A DNA stretch of 64,000 nt, taken from Hymenobacter sedentarius (GTDB lineage: Bacteria > Bacteroidota > Bacteroidia > Cytophagales > Hymenobacteraceae). Location of the stretch: positions 1,860,001 to 1,924,000 of the forward strand of contig NZ_CP013909.1 in NCBI RefSeq assembly GCF_001507645.1, read 5' to 3'. Under the pieces are notes generated by a model. It was not told the DNA's origin, ran no database searches, and saw only the letters and a list, made by a program, of their open reading frames with translations. Positions 51,616 through 62,430 of this stretch are shown here, one piece after another (the stretch's first letter is position 1; every line of letters starts with the position of its first letter). Position numbers and translations under genes: made by a program.

Positions 51616-51641
51616 AAGCGCGAGCTTTCTAGTTCGCGCTT
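51616..51641. other. Second hairpin in the rplL-rpoB spacer
   Basis: AAGCGCGA (51616-51623) pairs perfectly with TCGCGCTT (51634-51641). It is followed by CTTTGCG, which weakly resembles a promoter -7 element. It could be an RNA processing site or part of an internal promoter region for rpoBC. Confidence 0.45.
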
Positions 51642-51770
51642 CTTTGCGTCAGCTAATGCCACTGTTATTGTGCGCGTTAGGGAGTGCGGGTTCTGCTCCG
51701 CATTGCTGGCCAGCCGCCACCCCGGCCTCCTTTTTTACGCTTCTGTGTCCATCTTTTAATCCCCATCGCA

Positions 51771-54700
51771 TTGGCTACACCGAAAGCAAAGACGGCCGCC
51801 CTGAAGAAAACGGCCGCCGAGCGAATCAATTTCGCCAAGATTAAGAAGGTTATTGAATATCCGGACTTCCTGGACGTGCAAGTACGCTCGTTCCAGGAAT
51901 TCTTTCAGTTAGAAACCGCTGCTGAGCGTCGTTCTAACGAAGGATTGTTCAAAGTGTTTGCCGAGAACTTTCCGATTTCGGACTCGCGCGAAAATTTCGT
52001 GCTCAACTTTATCGATTATCACGTCGACCCCCCGAAATATTCGGTTGACGAGTGCATCGACCGCGGCTTGACCTACTCGGTTCCCCTGAAGGCCAAGCTC
52101 CGGTTGATTTGCAATGATAAGGACAACGAGGACTTCGAGACGATTGAGCAGGAGGTGTTTCTCGGAAACATCCCTTACATGACCGTGAAGGGTTCGTTTG
52201 TTATCAACGGCGCCGAGCGCGTTATCGTATCGCAGCTGCACCGCTCGCCGGGCGTATTCTTCGCCCAAAGCAAGCACACGAACGGTACCAAGCTGTATTC
52301 GGCCCGTATCATTCCATTCAAAGGTTCGTGGATAGAATTTGCCACGGACGTGAACAACGTGATGTACGCGTACATCGACCGGAAGAAGAAATTCCCGGTG
52401 ACGACGCTGCTTCGCGCCATCGGCTACGGCACCGACAAAGACATTCTCGACCTGTTCGGTTTGTCGGAGGAAGTGAAGGCTGACAAGAAAAACCTCAAGA
52501 AAATCGTGGGCCGCAAGTTGGCTGCCCGGGTGCTGCGCACCTGGACGGAAGACTTCGTGGACGAGGACACCGGCGAAGTAGTATCCATCGACCGCAACGA
52601 AGTGTTGCTCGAGCGTGATGCCACCATCGAGGATGCCGATATCGACGTGATTTTGGAGGCCGGCGCCAAGTCGGTAATCTTGCACCGTGAGAACGTGAAC
52701 ATTGCGGACTTCGCAATTATCTACAACACGCTGCAAAAGGACAACTCCAACTCGGAGAAAGAAGCCGTTGAGCAGATTTACCGCCAGCTCCGGAACACGG
52801 AGGCGCCGGACGAAGAAACCGCTCGCGACATCATCCAGAAGCTGTTCTTCTCGGACAAGCGCTACGACCTCGGTGAGGTGGGCCGCTACCGGATTAACAA
52901 GAAGCTGCAGATTGGCATGGAGCAAGAGTCGCGGGTGCTAACCAACCAGGACATTGTTCTGATTGTAAAGTACCTGATTGGTCTCATCAACTCCAAGGCC
53001 ATTGTCGATGACATTGACCACTTGAGCAACCGTCGTGTGCGCACGGTAGGGGAGCAGCTCTACGCTCAGTTTGGCGTGGGTCTGGCCCGTATGGCGCGTA
53101 CCATCAAGGAGCGCATGAACGTGCGCGACAACGAGGACTTCAAGCCGGTTGACCTGATTAATGCCCGTACGCTGTCGAGCGTTATCAACTCGTTCTTCGG
53201 TACGAACCAGTTGTCGCAGTTCATGGACCAAACCAACCCGCTGGCCGAGGTGACGCACAAGCGTCGCGTATCGGCTCTTGGGCCAGGAGGTCTGTCGCGT
53301 GAGCGCGCTGGTTTCGAAGTACGTGACGTTCACTACACCCACTATGGTCGTCTTTGCACCATCGAAACGCCGGAAGGACCCAACATTGGTCTGATTTCGT
53401 CGCTGTGCGTGCACGCTCGAGTGAACGCCATGGGCTTTATTGAAACGCCTTACCGCGACGTGAAAGGCGGCAAGGTGGACATGAGCGAGAACGTGAAATT
53501 CCTGACTGCTGAGGAAGAAGATACCCACCACATCGCTCAGGCCAACTCCCTGCTCGATGCCAACGGTAACCTGACGCAGGAATTGGTAAAGGGCCGTTTC
53601 GAAGGTGACTTCCCGGTGGTGAACCCTTCGGAGTACTCCTACATGGACGTAGCTCCGAACCAGATTGTATCGGTAGCAGCTTCGCTGATTCCGTTCCTGG
53701 AACACGACGACGCTAACCGTGCCCTGATGGGCTCGAACATGCAGCGCCAGGCCGTTCCCCTTCTCCGTCCTGAGGCTCCGATTGTGGGCACGGGTCTGGA
53801 AGGCCGCATTGCCAGCGACTCGCGTACCCTAATTATGTCGGAAGGCGAAGGCGTAATCGACTACGTTGACGCTAACAAAATCGTGGTAAAGTACGACCTC
53901 ACGGAGGACGACATCATGGTAAGCTTCGACGCGGAGCGCATTACCTACGACCTCATCAAGTTCCGTCGTACCAACCAGGACACCTGCCTCAACCTGACGC
54001 CGCTCGTGAAGCGCGGTGAGCGGGTGACCAAGGGCCAGGCGCTTTGCGAAGGCTACGGCACCAACCAAGGCGAACTCGCCCTGGGCCGCAACATGCAGGT
54101 GGCCTTCATGCCGTGGCAGGGTTACAACTTCGAGGATGCCATCGTCATCTCGGAGCGCGTGGTTCGCGACGACATCTTTACCTCGATTCACATTGAGGAG
54201 TTTGAGCTGGAAGTGCGCGAGACCAAGCGCGGCGAAGAAGAGCTGACTTCGGAAATTCCGAACGTGAGCGAAGAAGCTGTTCGCAACCTTGACGATAACG
54301 GCATCATCCGCCTCGGTGCGGAGGTGAAGGAAGGCGACATTCTGATTGGTAAAATCACGCCGAAGGGCGAGACGGACCCCACTCCGGAAGAGAAGCTGCT
54401 CCGCGCCATCTTCGGCGACAAAGCCGGTGATGTGAAAGATGCCTCGCTTAAGGCGCCGCCCTCCTTGCAAGGTGTGGTTATCGGCACCAAGCTCTTCTCG
54501 CGTCCTAAGAAAGACAAAAACCTCCGGGCTAAGTCGAAGAAGGAAGTGGAGGACTTGAAGTCGACCTACGCGCAGGAACTGCGTGGTGTAAAAGCTGTCA
54601 TGATTGACAAGCTGGTGCAATTGCTGGAAGGCAAAACGTCACAGGGCATCAAGCACCGCTTCGGCGAGGAGATGATTGCCAAGGGCGTGAAGTTCAACCG

Positions 54701-55670
54701 CAAGAACATCACCGAGGGTATGTTCCCCGAGAAGAACCCTTACAAGGACGAGAGCAACTACGCTGTTCCGGAAGAAGTGAACCTGTTTAAGGACCTGATT
54801 CTGGAAGGCTGGACGGCTGATGCCCGTGTGAATGGCCTGGTGCTCGAGCTGGTGCGTAACTACGCCAAGCGCCGCAACACCATCACCGCGAAATTCAAGC
54901 GTCAGCGCTTCACCTTAGAAGTGGGCGACGAACTGCCTGCTGGCATCGTGCAGCTTGCCAAAGTTTACATCGCCAAGAAGCGCAAGCTGAAGGTCGGTGA
55001 TAAAATGGCCGGCCGCCACGGTAACAAGGGTGTGGTAGCCCGCATCGTGCGCGATGAGGACATGCCTTTCCTGCCCGACGGCACGCCAATGGACATCGTG
55101 CTGAACCCGCTCGGTGTACCAAGCCGTATGAACATCGGTCAGATTTACGAGACCGTACTTGGTTGGGCTGGTCTGAAAATGGGTCGCACCTATGCTACCC
55201 CAATTTTCGACGGTGCTACCGAAGACGAAGTTGCTCGTGAGCTGACCGAGGCTGGCTTGCCCGATTGGGGCCGTGCTTACCTGCACGATGGCTTGACGGG
55301 CGACCGTTTCGACCAGCCGGTAACCGTGGGCGTGATTTACATGCTCAAGCTGGGTCACTTGGTTGACGACAAGATGCACGCTCGTTCCATCGGGCCGTAC
55401 TCGCTCATCACGCAGCAGCCGCTGGGTGGTAAAGCACAGTTCGGTGGCCAGCGCTTCGGCGAGATGGAGGTGTGGGCATTGGAGGCCTTCGGTGCTTCCA
55501 ACGTTCTCCAGGAAATCCTGACGGTGAAATCGGACGACGTGGTAGGTCGTGCCAAAGCGTACGAAGCCATTGTAAAAGGCGACGTTCTGCCCAAGCCAAA
55601 TATCCCCGAGTCGTTCAACGTGTTGCTCCACGAACTCCGTGGTCTGGCACTGGAAATTACCCTGGAATAG
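51771..55670 (+). CDS. rpoB: DNA-directed RNA polymerase subunit beta
   Basis: The 1299-residue subunit begins, in my reading, at TTG 51771 (translated [21 protein letters not shown]), because Bacteroidota RpoB proteins start close to the AERINF segment. An in-frame ATG at 51684 would add 29 residues with no family match. Conserved blocks include [65 protein letters not shown] and [21 protein letters not shown], with [20 protein letters not shown] near the end. The rifampicin-binding region appears wild type. It forms the catalytic core with RpoC, which lies 411 bases downstream. Confidence 0.97.
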   Translation: MATPKAKTAALKKTAAERINFAKIKKVIEYPDFLDVQVRSFQEFFQLETAAERRSNEGLFKVFAENFPISDSRENFVLNFIDYHVDPPKYSVDECIDRGLTYSVPLKAKLRLICNDKDNEDFETIEQEVFLGNIPYMTVKGSFVINGAERVIVSQLHRSPGVFFAQSKHTNGTKLYSARIIPFKGSWIEFATDVNNVMYAYIDRKKKFPVTTLLRAIGYGTDKDILDLFGLSEEVKADKKNLKKIVGRKLAARVLRTWTEDFVDEDTGEVVSIDRNEVLLERDATIEDADIDVILEAGAKSVILHRENVNIADFAIIYNTLQKDNSNSEKEAVEQIYRQLRNTEAPDEETARDIIQKLFFSDKRYDLGEVGRYRINKKLQIGMEQESRVLTNQDIVLIVKYLIGLINSKAIVDDIDHLSNRRVRTVGEQLYAQFGVGLARMARTIKERMNVRDNEDFKPVDLINARTLSSVINSFFGTNQLSQFMDQTNPLAEVTHKRRVSALGPGGLSRERAGFEVRDVHYTHYGRLCTIETPEGPNIGLISSLCVHARVNAMGFIETPYRDVKGGKVDMSENVKFLTAEEEDTHHIAQANSLLDANGNLTQELVKGRFEGDFPVVNPSEYSYMDVAPNQIVSVAASLIPFLEHDDANRALMGSNMQRQAVPLLRPEAPIVGTGLEGRIASDSRTLIMSEGEGVIDYVDANKIVVKYDLTEDDIMVSFDAERITYDLIKFRRTNQDTCLNLTPLVKRGERVTKGQALCEGYGTNQGELALGRNMQVAFMPWQGYNFEDAIVISERVVRDDIFTSIHIEEFELEVRETKRGEEELTSEIPNVSEEAVRNLDDNGIIRLGAEVKEGDILIGKITPKGETDPTPEEKLLRAIFGDKAGDVKDASLKAPPSLQGVVIGTKLFSRPKKDKNLRAKSKKEVEDLKSTYAQELRGVKAVMIDKLVQLLEGKTSQGIKHRFGEEMIAKGVKFNRKNITEGMFPEKNPYKDESNYAVPEEVNLFKDLILEGWTADARVNGLVLELVRNYAKRRNTITAKFKRQRFTLEVGDELPAGIVQLAKVYIAKKRKLKVGDKMAGRHGNKGVVARIVRDEDMPFLPDGTPMDIVLNPLGVPSRMNIGQIYETVLGWAGLKMGRTYATPIFDGATEDEVARELTEAGLPDWGRAYLHDGLTGDRFDQPVTVGVIYMLKLGHLVDDKMHARSIGPYSLITQQPLGGKAQFGGQRFGEMEVWALEAFGASNVLQEILTVKSDDVVGRAKAYEAIVKGDVLPKPNIPESFNVLLHELRGLALEITLE

Positions 55671-55674
55671 TTTA

Positions 55675-55745
55675 GTAGTGATTAATGGTAAACAGTTAGT
55701 GGTTAGTTTGAATTTGACCACTGACCGTTCATCATTAATCACTAC
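55675..55745. repeat. Inverted repeat after rpoB
   Basis: GTAGTGATTAATG (55675-55687) and CATTAATCACTAC (55733-55745) pair perfectly. The stem can be extended by AACAGTTAGTGGT against ACCACTGACCGTT (11 of 13). It starts 4 bases after the rpoB stop and resembles the other stuttering inverted repeats of the translation genes. Confidence 0.85.
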
Positions 55746-56040
55746 AACATTGCCGGCAAGCCATACGAGCTGCTACTTGAGCAGCTCATGTAACGAAGGG
55801 TGCGAAAACGCTTCGGTGACAGATAAAGGAGAGGTTGTTCCGAGATATGGTCAGGACAGCAATTCACTCTCTGAGTTTCCTAATCGAAGGCCTTCCCACC
55901 CGTCCGCTGGCCTGGCAACTAGATTACCAGACCTTCTAAAAGGCTTTTGCGCATCATACCTATCTGGTCCGTACCGGCACTTTTCTAAGAGTCAAACTGT
56001 TTGGAACTCTTGCATTCTTCTGGCGAAGGATGAAGCGCCC
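55746..56040 (+). ncRNA. Highly structured rpoB-rpoC spacer; possible new RNA or group II intron relic
   Basis: The spacer lacks a believable gene but is dense in short perfect helices. These are GAGCTGCT/AGCAGCTC (55767-55774, 55780-55787), CGAAG/CTTCG (55794-55798, 55811-55815), GAGAG/CTCTC (55829-55833, 55867-55871) with inner TTG/CAA, AGGCC/GGCCT (55888-55892, 55909-55913), ACCAGA/TCTGGT (55926-55931, 55963-55968) enclosing CCTT/AAGG, and AAGAGT/ACTCTT (55987-55992, 56006-56011) enclosing CAAAC/GTTTG. TATGG (55846-55850) and CCTAAT (55879-55884) resemble the two strands of an 11-nt tetraloop receptor, and CGGTGACAG is reminiscent of group II intron domain I. No domain V was found. The identity is unresolved. 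Confidence 0.45.
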
Positions 56041-56081
56041 AACAGCTCAAAGCCAACAGCTAACAGCTTAAAACCAATCAA

Positions 56082-59000
56082 ATGGCTTTCGCAAAAAACA
56101 AGAAACTGGTACAGGACTTCTCCAAAGTCACCATTTCCCTGGCCTCGCCCGAAGCAATTCTGGAGCGGAGCACTGGCGAAGTAGTGAAGCCTGAAACCAT
56201 CAATTACCGCACCTACAAGCCCGAGATGGGTGGCTTGTTCTGTGAGCGGATTTTCGGTCCGGTTAAGGACTGGGAATGCCATTGCGGCAAATACAAGCGC
56301 ATTCGCTACAAGGGCATCATCTGCGACCGTTGCGGCGTGGAGGTGACCGAGAAGAAAGTGCGTCGTGAGCGCATGGGCCACATCGAACTCGTTGTGCCGG
56401 TTGCTCACATCTGGTACTTCAAGTCGCTGCCTAACAAAATCGGCTACCTGCTGGGCCTGCCCACCAAGAAGCTCGACCAGATTATCTATTACGAGCGGTA
56501 CGTCGTGGTTCAGCCCGGTGCCTTGGCTGAAGAGGGCGTGCAGATTCTCGACTTCCTCACCGAAGACGAGTACCTGGACATCATCGACAAACTCCCCCGG
56601 GAGAACCAGATGCTGCCCAATGAGGACCCCAACAAGTTCATCGCCCGCATGGGTGCCGATGCCCTGCATATGCTGCTGGAGCGCATCAACTTGGACGAGT
56701 TGAGCTACTCACTGCGTGACTCCGCTGCCCACGAGACTTCGCAGCAGCGTAAGGCTGAGGCGTTGAAGCGTCTGCGCGTAGTGGAAGCCTTCCGTGACGC
56801 CGCTACCCGCGTGGAAAACCGCCCCGAGTGGATGGTAATCCGCATGGTGCCGGTGATTCCGCCGGAATTGCGTCCCCTCGTTCCGCTCGACGGTGGCCGT
56901 TTCGCCACTTCCGACTTGAACGACCTGTACCGTCGCGTTATCATTCGTAACAACCGCCTCAAGCGCCTGATTGAAATCAAAGCGCCCGAGGTGATTCTGC
57001 GGAACGAGAAGCGCATGCTGCAGGAGGCTGTTGACTCCTTGTTCGACAACTCGCGTAAGGTGAACGCCGTGCGTGCCGAAGGCAACCGCGCTCTGAAGTC
57101 GCTGTCCGATATGCTGAAAGGCAAGCAGGGCCGTTTCCGTCAGAACCTGCTTGGTAAGCGTGTTGACTACTCCGGTCGTTCGGTAATCGTTGTAGGTCCT
57201 GAGCTGAAACTGCACGAGTGCGGTCTGCCCAAGAACATGGCGGCCGAGCTGTTCAAGCCGTTCATCATCCGCAAGCTCATCGAGCGTGGCATTGTGAAGA
57301 CGGTGAAATCGGCTAAGAAAATCGTGGACCGTAAGGACGCCGTGGTTTGGGACATCCTGGAGAACGTGCTGAAAGGCCACCCGGTGTTGCTCAACCGTGC
57401 TCCTACGCTGCACCGCTTGGGTATCCAGGCGTTCCAGCCGCGCCTCATCGAGGGCAAGGCTATCCAGCTGCACCCCCTCGTTTGTACGGCCTTCAACGCT
57501 GACTTTGACGGTGACCAGATGGCTGTGCACGTTCCCCTCGGACCGGCCGCTATCCTGGAAGCCTCCATGCTCATGCTGGCCTCGCACAACATCCTAAATC
57601 CCGCCAACGGCGCGCCCATCGCGGTACCGTCGCAGGACATGGTTCTGGGTCTGTACTACGTTACCAAAGGCAAGCGCAGCACCGACGACGAGACGATTCA
57701 GGGCGAAGGCCGTGTGTTCTACTCGGATGAAGAGGTTGTGATTGCCCTCAATGAAGGCCAGCTCTCGAAGCACGCCTACATTAAGGTGCGGACGCAGATT
57801 CGCGACGAGAACGACGACTTGGTTACCAAGGTAGTTGAGACCGTAGCCGGCCGCGTGCTGTTCAACCAGCTCGTGCCTAAGGAAGTTGGTTTCGTAGATG
57901 AGCTGCTGACCAAGAAGAAGCTGCAGCAAATCATCTCGACGGTGTTCAAGCGCACGGGCATGGCTCGTACGGCTCAATTCCTCGATGATATCAAGACCCT
58001 CGGTTTCCAGTCGGCCTACAAAGGCGGCTTGAGCATGGGTCTGGGTGACATCCAGATTCCGAAAGAGAAAGACGAGCTAGTACTGCAAGCGCAGAACGAC
58101 GTGAAGGCCGTGACCCAGAACTACCAGATGGGTCTGATTACCGACAACGAGCGTTACAACCAGGTTATCGACATCTGGACGCGTATCAACAACCAAATCA
58201 CGGAAACGCTGATGGGTCGTTTGGAGCGCGAAAACCAGGGCTTCAACTCCATCTACATGATGATGCACTCGGGAGCCCGTGGCTCGCGCGAGCAGATTCG
58301 TCAGCTGGGCGGTATGCGTGGTCTGATGGCCAAGCCGCAGAAGTCGCTGCAGGGTTCTATTGGTGAGATTATCGAAAACCCGATTCTGTCTAACTTCAAA
58401 GAAGGCCTGGACGTAATCGAGTACTTCATCTCGACCCACGGTGCCCGGAAAGGTCTGGCTGACACGGCTCTGAAGACGGCTGACGCCGGCTACCTGACCC
58501 GTCGTCTGGTAGACGTTTCGCAGGACGTAATCGTGAACGAGCCGGACTGCGGTACCCTGCGTGGCATCGAAACCTTCGCGTTGAAAGACAACGAGGACAT
58601 CGTTGAGCCACTGTCGGAGCGTATCCTCGGCCGCGTAACGGTTCACGACATCGTGGACCCCATCACGGACGAAGTTATCTTGGCTTCCGGTTCGGAAATC
58701 AAGGAAGACACAACCCGTCGCATCGATGCTACCGGCATCGAGTCGGTAGAGATTCGCTCGGTACTGACTTGCGAAAGCAAGCGCGGTATCTGCGCCAAGT
58801 GCTACGGCCGTAACCTGGCTTCGGGCCGCATGGTGCAGCGTGGCGAGGCCGTTGGTGTTATCGCCGCTCAGTCGATTGGTGAGCCCGGCACGCAACTGAC
58901 CCTGCGTACCTTCCACGTAGGTGGTACGGCTTCCAACATTGCGGTGGAAGCCAACATCAAGTCGAAGTTCGCTGGTGTGGTTGAGTTCGAAGACGTACGT

Positions 59001-60437
59001 ACCGTGGCTACCACCACGCCGGAAGGCGTGAAGGGTGCTGTGGTAATGGGTCGCTCGGGCGAGATTCGCATCGTGGAGAAAGGCACTGGCAAAGTATTCA
59101 CCACCAACCACGTTCCCTACGGCTCTTTCATGCTGGTAGAGGAAGGTCAGGAAGTGGAGAAAGGCCAGGAGCTGAACAACTGGGACCCGTACAACGCCGT
59201 TATTTTGGCCGAGTTCGACGGTACCGTTCAGTTCGACGCCATCACCGAAGGCATTACGTATCGTGAGGAATCGGACGAACAGACCGGTCACCGCGAGAAG
59301 GTAATCATCGAATCGAAGGCTAAAGACCAGAACCCGTCCATCATTGTGCGCCCCGGCAAAAAGGGCGATGCCGAAGGCCAGAAGGCCTACAGCATCCCCG
59401 TAGGTTCGCACTTGAACGTGGAAAACAACGACAAAATCAAGGCGGGTCACATCCTGGCTAAGATTCCTCGCTCCGTTGGCAAAACACGTGACATCACCGG
59501 TGGTCTGCCGCGTGTTACCGAACTCTTCGAAGCCCGGAACCCGTCGAACCCCGCCGTGGTATCGGAAATCGACGGCGTAGTAACCTACGGCACCGTGAAA
59601 CGCGGTAACCGTGAAATCTACGTGGAGTCGAAAGACGGTGTCAAGAAGAAGTACATGGTGCCGCTGTCGAAGCACATTCTGGTGCAGGACAACGACTTTA
59701 TCCGCGCCGGCATGCCGCTGTCGGATGGCGCCATCACGCCTTCGGACATCCTGAGCATTCAGGGCCCCGGCGCCGTGCAGGAATACCTCGTGAACGAGAT
59801 TCAGGAAGTATACCGCTTGCAGGGTGTGAAAATCAACGATAAGCACATCGAGGTGGTAGTTCGCCAGATGATGCAGAAAGTTGTGATTCTGGATGCCGGT
59901 GACACTTCGTTCCTCGAAAACCAGGTGATTGATAAAATCATCTTCATGGCCGAGAACGACATGATTATCGACATGAAAGTCGTGACCGAAGCCGGTGATT
60001 CGACGAACATGAAGCCCGGTCAGATTGTGAACGCCCGCAAGCTTCGCGACGAGAACAGCAGCCTGAAGCGCCGTGACCTTGCCCTGGTGCAGGTGCGCGA
60101 TGCCCAACCTGCCGTTTCGCGTCCGACCCTGCAAGGCATCACGCAGGCTTCGTTGGGTACGGCCTCGTTCATCTCGGCCGCATCCTTCCAGGAGACGACC
60201 AAGGTGCTGAGTGAAGCCGCCATCCGTGGCAAGGCCGACCAGCTCCTGGGCTTAAAGGAGAACGTAATCGTTGGTCACCTCATCCCGGCCGGTACTGGCT
60301 TGCGCGAGTACACGCGTCAGGTAGTAGGCTCGAAAGAGGAAATGGAGGCTGCTCAACTAGCCGCCAAGGCCGCCGAGGAGGTTGTACCTGCCAAGCGGCC
60401 CAGCCGCGCTGGCAAGCGTGAAGTATCGGCTGAGTAA
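56082..60437 (+). CDS. rpoC: DNA-directed RNA polymerase subunit beta'
   Basis: The 1451-residue subunit has the N-terminal zinc site Cys66, Cys68, Cys81, Cys84 (ECHCGKYKR and ICDRC) and the catalytic magnesium site NADFDGDQM at 472-480. It also has the trigger-loop region [20 protein letters not shown], the second zinc site [13 protein letters not shown] and [18 protein letters not shown]. The length and the Lys/Arg/Ala-rich C-terminal tail are usual for Bacteroidota. A terminator follows 23 bases after the stop. The leader immediately before the ATG is a repeated AACAGCT/AACAGC stretch with no Shine-Dalgarno motif. Confidence 0.99.
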   Translation: MAFAKNKKLVQDFSKVTISLASPEAILERSTGEVVKPETINYRTYKPEMGGLFCERIFGPVKDWECHCGKYKRIRYKGIICDRCGVEVTEKKVRRERMGHIELVVPVAHIWYFKSLPNKIGYLLGLPTKKLDQIIYYERYVVVQPGALAEEGVQILDFLTEDEYLDIIDKLPRENQMLPNEDPNKFIARMGADALHMLLERINLDELSYSLRDSAAHETSQQRKAEALKRLRVVEAFRDAATRVENRPEWMVIRMVPVIPPELRPLVPLDGGRFATSDLNDLYRRVIIRNNRLKRLIEIKAPEVILRNEKRMLQEAVDSLFDNSRKVNAVRAEGNRALKSLSDMLKGKQGRFRQNLLGKRVDYSGRSVIVVGPELKLHECGLPKNMAAELFKPFIIRKLIERGIVKTVKSAKKIVDRKDAVVWDILENVLKGHPVLLNRAPTLHRLGIQAFQPRLIEGKAIQLHPLVCTAFNADFDGDQMAVHVPLGPAAILEASMLMLASHNILNPANGAPIAVPSQDMVLGLYYVTKGKRSTDDETIQGEGRVFYSDEEVVIALNEGQLSKHAYIKVRTQIRDENDDLVTKVVETVAGRVLFNQLVPKEVGFVDELLTKKKLQQIISTVFKRTGMARTAQFLDDIKTLGFQSAYKGGLSMGLGDIQIPKEKDELVLQAQNDVKAVTQNYQMGLITDNERYNQVIDIWTRINNQITETLMGRLERENQGFNSIYMMMHSGARGSREQIRQLGGMRGLMAKPQKSLQGSIGEIIENPILSNFKEGLDVIEYFISTHGARKGLADTALKTADAGYLTRRLVDVSQDVIVNEPDCGTLRGIETFALKDNEDIVEPLSERILGRVTVHDIVDPITDEVILASGSEIKEDTTRRIDATGIESVEIRSVLTCESKRGICAKCYGRNLASGRMVQRGEAVGVIAAQSIGEPGTQLTLRTFHVGGTASNIAVEANIKSKFAGVVEFEDVRTVATTTPEGVKGAVVMGRSGEIRIVEKGTGKVFTTNHVPYGSFMLVEEGQEVEKGQELNNWDPYNAVILAEFDGTVQFDAITEGITYREESDEQTGHREKVIIESKAKDQNPSIIVRPGKKGDAEGQKAYSIPVGSHLNVENNDKIKAGHILAKIPRSVGKTRDITGGLPRVTELFEARNPSNPAVVSEIDGVVTYGTVKRGNREIYVESKDGVKKKYMVPLSKHILVQDNDFIRAGMPLSDGAITPSDILSIQGPGAVQEYLVNEIQEVYRLQGVKINDKHIEVVVRQMMQKVVILDAGDTSFLENQVIDKIIFMAENDMIIDMKVVTEAGDSTNMKPGQIVNARKLRDENSSLKRRDLALVQVRDAQPAVSRPTLQGITQASLGTASFISAASFQETTKVLSEAAIRGKADQLLGLKENVIVGHLIPAGTGLREYTRQVVGSKEEMEAAQLAAKAAEEVVPAKRPSRAGKREVSAE

Positions 60438-60460
60438 TCTGCCGTAGGTTTGTAATGGAA

Positions 60461-60493
60461 AAGCCGACTGGGGTATCCCGGTCGGCTTTTTCT
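60461..60493 (+). terminator. Terminator after rpoC
   Basis: AAAGCCGAC pairs with GTCGGCTTT, with inner GGG/CCC pairs, and is followed by a T-run. It ends the rplK-rpoC transcript. Confidence 0.85.
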
Positions 60494-60546
60494 ATTTTAC
60501 TTTACGCCAGACCTCTTTACATACTGCTACCCAAATTTTAAAATTG

Positions 60547-60786
60547 ATGCCTTGGATTTTCTGGATTGTAATTGGATTACTGTTTATAGTAGCACTAATA
60601 ATGGTGTTAAACAGAAAGTCATCTTCTACAAGGAAAAGAGGTGCATTAGTAGCATTGATATTGGCTATCGCAGGTCCACCAATAATTGGTGATGCAATGG
60701 GATGGTTTATCCTGCTTATTCCAGTTCCAATGCTGATTGGGATTTATACGTTGATTTTCTTCCCAAAAACTAGACCTAGCGAGTAA
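60547..60786 (+). CDS. Small AT-rich membrane protein, 79 aa
   Basis: This is a small hydrophobic protein with two to three membrane segments (about 3-21 IFWIVIGLLFIVALIMVL, 33-48 and 52-73 WFILLIPVPMLIGIYTLIFF) separated by a basic loop (NRKSSSTRKRG). The ATG at 60547 is preferred over a TTG at 60544. Its DNA is clearly richer in A/T than the ribosomal genes around it, with codons such as ATA, TTA and AGA that the neighbours avoid. That suggests recent arrival. I do not recognise the family. It lies between the rpoC terminator and the DUF3467 gene. Confidence 0.6.
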   Translation: MPWIFWIVIGLLFIVALIMVLNRKSSSTRKRGALVALILAIAGPPIIGDAMGWFILLIPVPMLIGIYTLIFFPKTRPSE

Positions 60787-60824
60787 TGACATCACTGTTC
60801 GCTCTTTCATAACAACTTAGAATC

Positions 60825-61148
60825 ATGCAGCCAAACGACCAAAACCCGGACCCCAACGCCATCAACATTGAGCTTTCCGAAGCCATGGCTGAGGGCGAAT
60901 ACGCCAACCTCGCCATGATTGCACATAGCAACAGCGAGTTCGTAATTGACTTCATCCGCATGATGCCCGGCTTGCCTAAGGCTAAGGTGAAGGCGCGCAT
61001 TGTCGTTACACCGGAGCATGCCAAGAGGCTTTTACAGGCCCTAACAGAAAACATCGAGCGTTTTGAAGCGGCCTTTGGCGCTATTAAAATGCAGAATGAA
61101 GCCCCGAGTTATCCGATGAACTTTGGAGGCGCAGTAGGGGAGGCGTAA
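60825..61148 (+). CDS. DUF3467 domain-containing protein
   Basis: The 107-residue soluble protein has the DUF3467 pattern: ELSEAMAEGEYANLAMIAHS, the conserved SEFVIDFIRMMPGLPKAKVK and RIVVTPEHAKRLLQALTENI. This gene commonly follows rpoC in Bacteroidota, and its function is unknown. The strict linkage suggests a role with RNA polymerase or translation, which is inference. A strong terminator follows about 25 bases after its stop. Confidence 0.9.
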   Translation: MQPNDQNPDPNAINIELSEAMAEGEYANLAMIAHSNSEFVIDFIRMMPGLPKAKVKARIVVTPEHAKRLLQALTENIERFEAAFGAIKMQNEAPSYPMNFGGAVGEA

Positions 61149-61172
61149 GCTTAACCAGAAACACTAGCTATG

Positions 61173-61210
61173 AAAGCGTCTCCATTTTCTAGTGGAGGCG
61201 CTTTTCTTTT
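61173..61210 (+). terminator. Terminator after the DUF3467 gene
   Basis: AAAGCGTCTCCA pairs with TGGAGGCGCTTT (one G-T pair) and is followed by a T-rich tract. Confidence 0.8.
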
Positions 61211-61253
61211 TAGATAATATCAAGGTGCCCAAAAATTAACATCCTCACTCTGT

Positions 61254-61284
61254 TTGCTATTGCGGCGAAATAATCTTACCTTTG
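61254..61284 (+). promoter_or_regulatory. Promoter of the rpsL-rpsG-fusA unit
   Basis: TTG (61254-61256), a 20-nt spacer and TACCTTTG (61277-61284) match the Bacteroidota consensus. Transcription should begin near 61291, about 40 bases before the rpsL start. Confidence 0.75.
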
Positions 61285-61331
61285 CAAGCCAAATTTTAGG
61301 GGCAAACGGCTCCAAACAAACCATTCGCTAA

Positions 61332-61763
61332 ATGCCAACCATCAATCAGTTAGTACGGAAAGGCCGTGAGGCTTTGACTACCAAGTCGAAGTCGCCCGCC
61401 CTTGATTCGTGCCCGCAGCGTCGGGGCGTGTGCACCCGTGTGTACACCACCACGCCTAAGAAGCCGAACTCGGCTATGCGCAAAGTGGCCCGTGTGCGCC
61501 TTACCAACGGTAAGGAAGTAAACGCATACATCCCCGGTGAAGGCCACAACCTCCAGGAACACAGCATCGTGCTGATTCGTGGTGGCCGGGTTAAAGACTT
61601 GCCAGGTGTTCGCTACCACATCATCCGTGGCGCCCTGGACACCGCCGGTGTAAGCGGCCGGACCCAGCGTCGTTCTAAGTATGGTGCTAAGCGTCCGAAG
61701 CCCGGTCAACCCGCAGCAGCAGCTGGCAAGGGTGGCAAAGGCGCACCAGCTAAAAAGAAATAA
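61332..61763 (+). CDS. rpsL: 30S ribosomal protein S12
   Basis: The 143-residue protein has the S12 core [33 protein letters not shown], the streptomycin-related TTPKKPNSA loop with wild-type Lys, [20 protein letters not shown] and [16 protein letters not shown]-terminal extension of about 17 residues rich in Lys, Gly, Ala and Pro ([20 protein letters not shown]) exceeds the usual length of 124-127. It is first in its operon. Confidence 0.98.
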   Translation: MPTINQLVRKGREALTTKSKSPALDSCPQRRGVCTRVYTTTPKKPNSAMRKVARVRLTNGKEVNAYIPGEGHNLQEHSIVLIRGGRVKDLPGVRYHIIRGALDTAGVSGRTQRRSKYGAKRPKPGQPAAAAGKGGKGAPAKKK

Positions 61764-61775
61764 ATCAGCTAGTAG

Positions 61776-61837
61776 TGAGTAGTCAGTGATGCGTGGCACC
61801 AGAAATGGAGCCGCGCATCCTTGATACTGACTACTCA
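61776..61837. repeat. Inverted repeat between rpsL and rpsG
   Basis: TGAGTAGTCAGT (61776-61787) pairs with ACTGACTACTCA (61826-61837), and an inner GATGCG/CGCATC pair extends the stem. It fills most of the 90-base spacer and has no T-run. Confidence 0.85.
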
Positions 61838-61853
61838 ACATCAACTACCTATC

Positions 61854-62321
61854 ATGAGAAAGTCTAAACCAAAGAAGCGCATCTTGCTGCCGGACCCTAA
61901 ATACAAGGAGACGCTGGTAACCCGCTTTGTGAACTATATGATGTACGACGGGAAGAAAAACCTGGCGTACACCATCTTCTATGACGCTTGCGACCTCGTG
62001 GAGCAGCGCACCAAGGAGAGCGGCCTCGAAATGTGGCGCAAAGCGTTGAATAACGTGATGCCCACCGTGGAAGTAAAGAGCCGCCGCGTAGGTGGTGCTA
62101 CCTTCCAAGTTCCGATTGAAGTGCGTGCTGACCGCCGCATTTCGGTAGGTGCTAAATGGATGATTCAGTATGCTCGTCGTCGTGGTGAGAAGACCATGAA
62201 GGACAAGCTGGCCGGCGAAATCATCGCTGCCGCCAAAGGCGAAGGTGCTGCCGTTAAGAAGAAAGACGACACCCACCGCATGGCAGAGGCTAACAAGGCC
62301 TTCTCGCACTTCCGTTTCTAA
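61854..62321 (+). CDS. rpsG: 30S ribosomal protein S7
   Basis: The 155-residue protein has the S7 pattern [59 protein letters not shown] and the C-terminal [17 protein letters not shown]. The ATG at 61854 is preferred over an upstream in-frame start inside the inverted repeat. It binds 16S rRNA as a primary assembly protein. Confidence 0.98.
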   Translation: MRKSKPKKRILLPDPKYKETLVTRFVNYMMYDGKKNLAYTIFYDACDLVEQRTKESGLEMWRKALNNVMPTVEVKSRRVGGATFQVPIEVRADRRISVGAKWMIQYARRRGEKTMKDKLAGEIIAAAKGEGAAVKKKDDTHRMAEANKAFSHFRF

Positions 62322-62336
62322 ACTGGTTAATTGTTA

Positions 62337-62408
62337 TTTGGGGTCTTAGGGACTTGGACTTATTTGACGGATTGTTCTGTTAAACGACCAAGAACCTGAG
62401 ACCCCAAA
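62337..62408. repeat. Inverted repeat between rpsG and fusA
   Basis: TTTGGGGTCTTAGG (62337-62350) and CCTGAGACCCCAAA (62395-62408) match at 13 of 14 positions, and an inner CTTGG/CCAAG pair extends the stem. It occupies most of the 109-base spacer and has no T-run. Confidence 0.85.
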
Positions 62409-62430
62409 TTTCTAAGCCTTCAACATAATC

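Noticed and set aside
55746..56040. RNase P RNA, tmRNA or SRP RNA in the rpoB-rpoC spacer
   Set aside because: None of the conserved core words of these RNAs could be found.
55639..56184. A 181-codon open frame spanning the rpoB-rpoC spacer
   Set aside because: It begins inside rpoB, ends inside rpoC and has no coherent domain pattern; the helices seen at RNA level explain the region better.
58077..60134. A 685-codon minus-strand open frame within rpoC
   Set aside because: It overlaps conserved RpoC sequence entirely and shows the usual shadow composition.
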